From Tamlana sp. I1 (GTDB taxonomy: Bacteria; Bacteroidota; Bacteroidia; Flavobacteriales; Flavobacteriaceae): a stretch of 64,000 bases of DNA. Of the stretch, positions 63,158 through 64,000 are shown in pieces (within the stretch, counting starts at the first letter, position 1; every line of letters starts with the position of its first letter). Position numbers and translations under genes: made by a program. The notes under the pieces were generated by a model. The model was not told the DNA's origin and did no database searches. It saw only the letters and a list, made by a program, of their open reading frames with translations. Location of the stretch: contig NZ_JACLAF010000012.1 in the NCBI RefSeq assembly GCF_015355625.1, positions 62,001 to 126,000 of the forward strand. The letters are read 5' to 3'.

Positions 63158-63925
63158 ATGGAAAGTATGGAACAGGTTACTAAAAAATTACATCGCGCTA
63201 CAGGCGAGGCCATCAAACAATATACAATGATTGAAGATGGTGATCGTATTATGGTATGTCTTTCTGGTGGAAAAGACAGTTACACCTTGCTTCAAATGTT
63301 GTTGCACTTTCAAAAGGTGGCTCCCATTTCTTTTGAAATTATAGCTGTGAATTTAGATCAGAAACAACCTGGTTTCCCTGAACATGTACTTCCTGAATAT
63401 TTAACTGCTTTAGACGTACCCTATAAAATCATTGAAAAAAACACCTATAAAGTGGTTATGGAAAAAACGCCTGAAGGTAAAACCACCTGCAGCCTCTGTT
63501 CCAGATTACGACGTGGTACCCTCTATGAAGCCGCAAAAGATTTAGGCTGTAATAAACTAGCACTAGGTCATCATAGAAATGATATTATTGAAACGTTTTT
63601 ACTGAATTTCTTTTTTGCCGGTAAACTGGAATCCATGCCTCCAAAATTTAAGAATGATGCTGGCGATTTAATTGTTTTACGTCCGTTAGCCCTTTGCAAA
63701 GAATCAGATATTGAAGTTTACGCCCAGCATATGGACTTCCCTATAATTCCTTGTAATTTATGTGGTTCTCAAGAAAATTTGCAGCGTAAAAAAGTAAAGG
63801 AAATGATTAGTCAATGGGAAAATGAATTTCCTGACAGAAGTTCGGTTATGCTGAATGCTTTGCAGAATGTATCGCCTTCTCACCTCTTGGATAAGAACAT
63901 TTATGATTTTGATGTTTTGGAATAG
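63158..63925 (+). CDS. ttcA: tRNA 2-thiocytidine biosynthesis protein TtcA
   Basis: Puts sulfur on C32 of tRNA using ATP and an iron-sulfur cluster. The 255-aa protein has the PP-loop [15 protein letters not shown] near residues 35-49 and two CxxC pairs: CSLC near 111 and CNLC near 199, with [26 protein letters not shown] between them. These are the TtcA signature set (not TilS). A second Met (residue 4, 63167) is possible because the -7-like box lies just upstream. It reads towards a truncated repeat at the window end. Confidence 0.92.
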   Translation: MESMEQVTKKLHRATGEAIKQYTMIEDGDRIMVCLSGGKDSYTLLQMLLHFQKVAPISFEIIAVNLDQKQPGFPEHVLPEYLTALDVPYKIIEKNTYKVVMEKTPEGKTTCSLCSRLRRGTLYEAAKDLGCNKLALGHHRNDIIETFLLNFFFAGKLESMPPKFKNDAGDLIVLRPLALCKESDIEVYAQHMDFPIIPCNLCGSQENLQRKKVKEMISQWENEFPDRSSVMLNALQNVSPSHLLDKNIYDFDVLE

Positions 63926-63956
63926 GTTTTTAAAATTATAAAACCCCTGTTTTTTT

Positions 63957-64000
63957 GTCATTCCGATACGCAATAGGAATCTCATTTAAAAATAGAATAT
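63957..64000 (+). repeat. Partial intergenic repeat at the window edge
   Basis: GTCATTCCGATACGCAATAGGAATCTCATTT resembles the left arm of the family-B hairpins (GTCATTCAGAAC...GAAGAATCTTT) with a different filler. Its partner arm is outside the window. Confidence 0.45.

Noticed and set aside
63758-63985. A 75-aa minus-strand ORF at the window end
   Set aside because: It is antisense to the ttcA 3' end and starts in the intergenic repeat.

Overview
The window comes from an AT-rich member of the Bacteroidota, almost certainly a marine Flavobacteriaceae. The evidence is Bacteroidota-type promoter elements (TTG-N19-TAnnTTTG), no obvious Shine-Dalgarno sites, a PorV-like protein and a type IX secretion (T9SS) sorting domain, DUF3276, DUF4105/Lnb and DUF5723-type families, a long NusB, and a GH86 agarase/porphyranase that points to red-algal polysaccharides. 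Everything is chromosomal in character. I found no rRNA, tRNA, phage, plasmid or CRISPR.

Layout. 1-13.4 kb is housekeeping: nusB, an MsbA-like ABC exporter, a DUF3276 protein, a PlsC acyltransferase, a CsaA-like tRNA-binding protein, a thioredoxin-like protein, a GNAT and a YfiT/DinB pair, a cyclophilin-FKBP fusion, recQ, then a kdsD-tatC-carboxymuconolactone decarboxylase-lptB block. 13.4-15.0 kb is a non-coding array of seven ~204-221 bp palindromic repeats. 15.0-19.0 kb holds a DUF808 membrane protein, phosphatidylserine synthase, a PorV2-like protein and a DUF4105 (Lnb-like) protein.

19.1-50.6 kb is a surface polysaccharide locus read almost entirely on the minus strand. It has Wza-like and Wzc-like export/kinase proteins, a Wzm/Wzt ABC exporter, a phosphoglycosyltransferase, a Wzy/WaaL-type membrane protein, many glycosyltransferases, WecB, and neuB-neuC-neuA genes for a sialic-acid-like nonulosonate. 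It is broken twice by repeat arrays: a 94-bp-period hairpin array carrying a GIY-YIG nuclease gene (24.1-25.4 kb), and a ~163-bp-period composite array (37.6-38.6 kb) next to the oppositely oriented secreted GH86 gene.

50.6-64 kb returns to housekeeping: an ABC-F protein, a methyltransferase, an OmpA-family barrel protein, a PduO-type cobalamin adenosyltransferase, a DUF2795 protein, secA, a small lipoprotein, a PliG-like secreted protein, an M23 peptidase-fold protein and ttcA.

The most unusual content is non-coding. Several imperfect-palindrome repeat families with REP/BIME-like architecture occur, one with an embedded GIY-YIG nuclease and with repeat sequence forming the ends of both flanking genes. 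Heptanucleotide tandem arrays of different sequence sit directly behind the stop codons of recQ, lptB, the ABC-F gene and pduO. No decisive searches could be run; function calls rest on recognised motifs and context.
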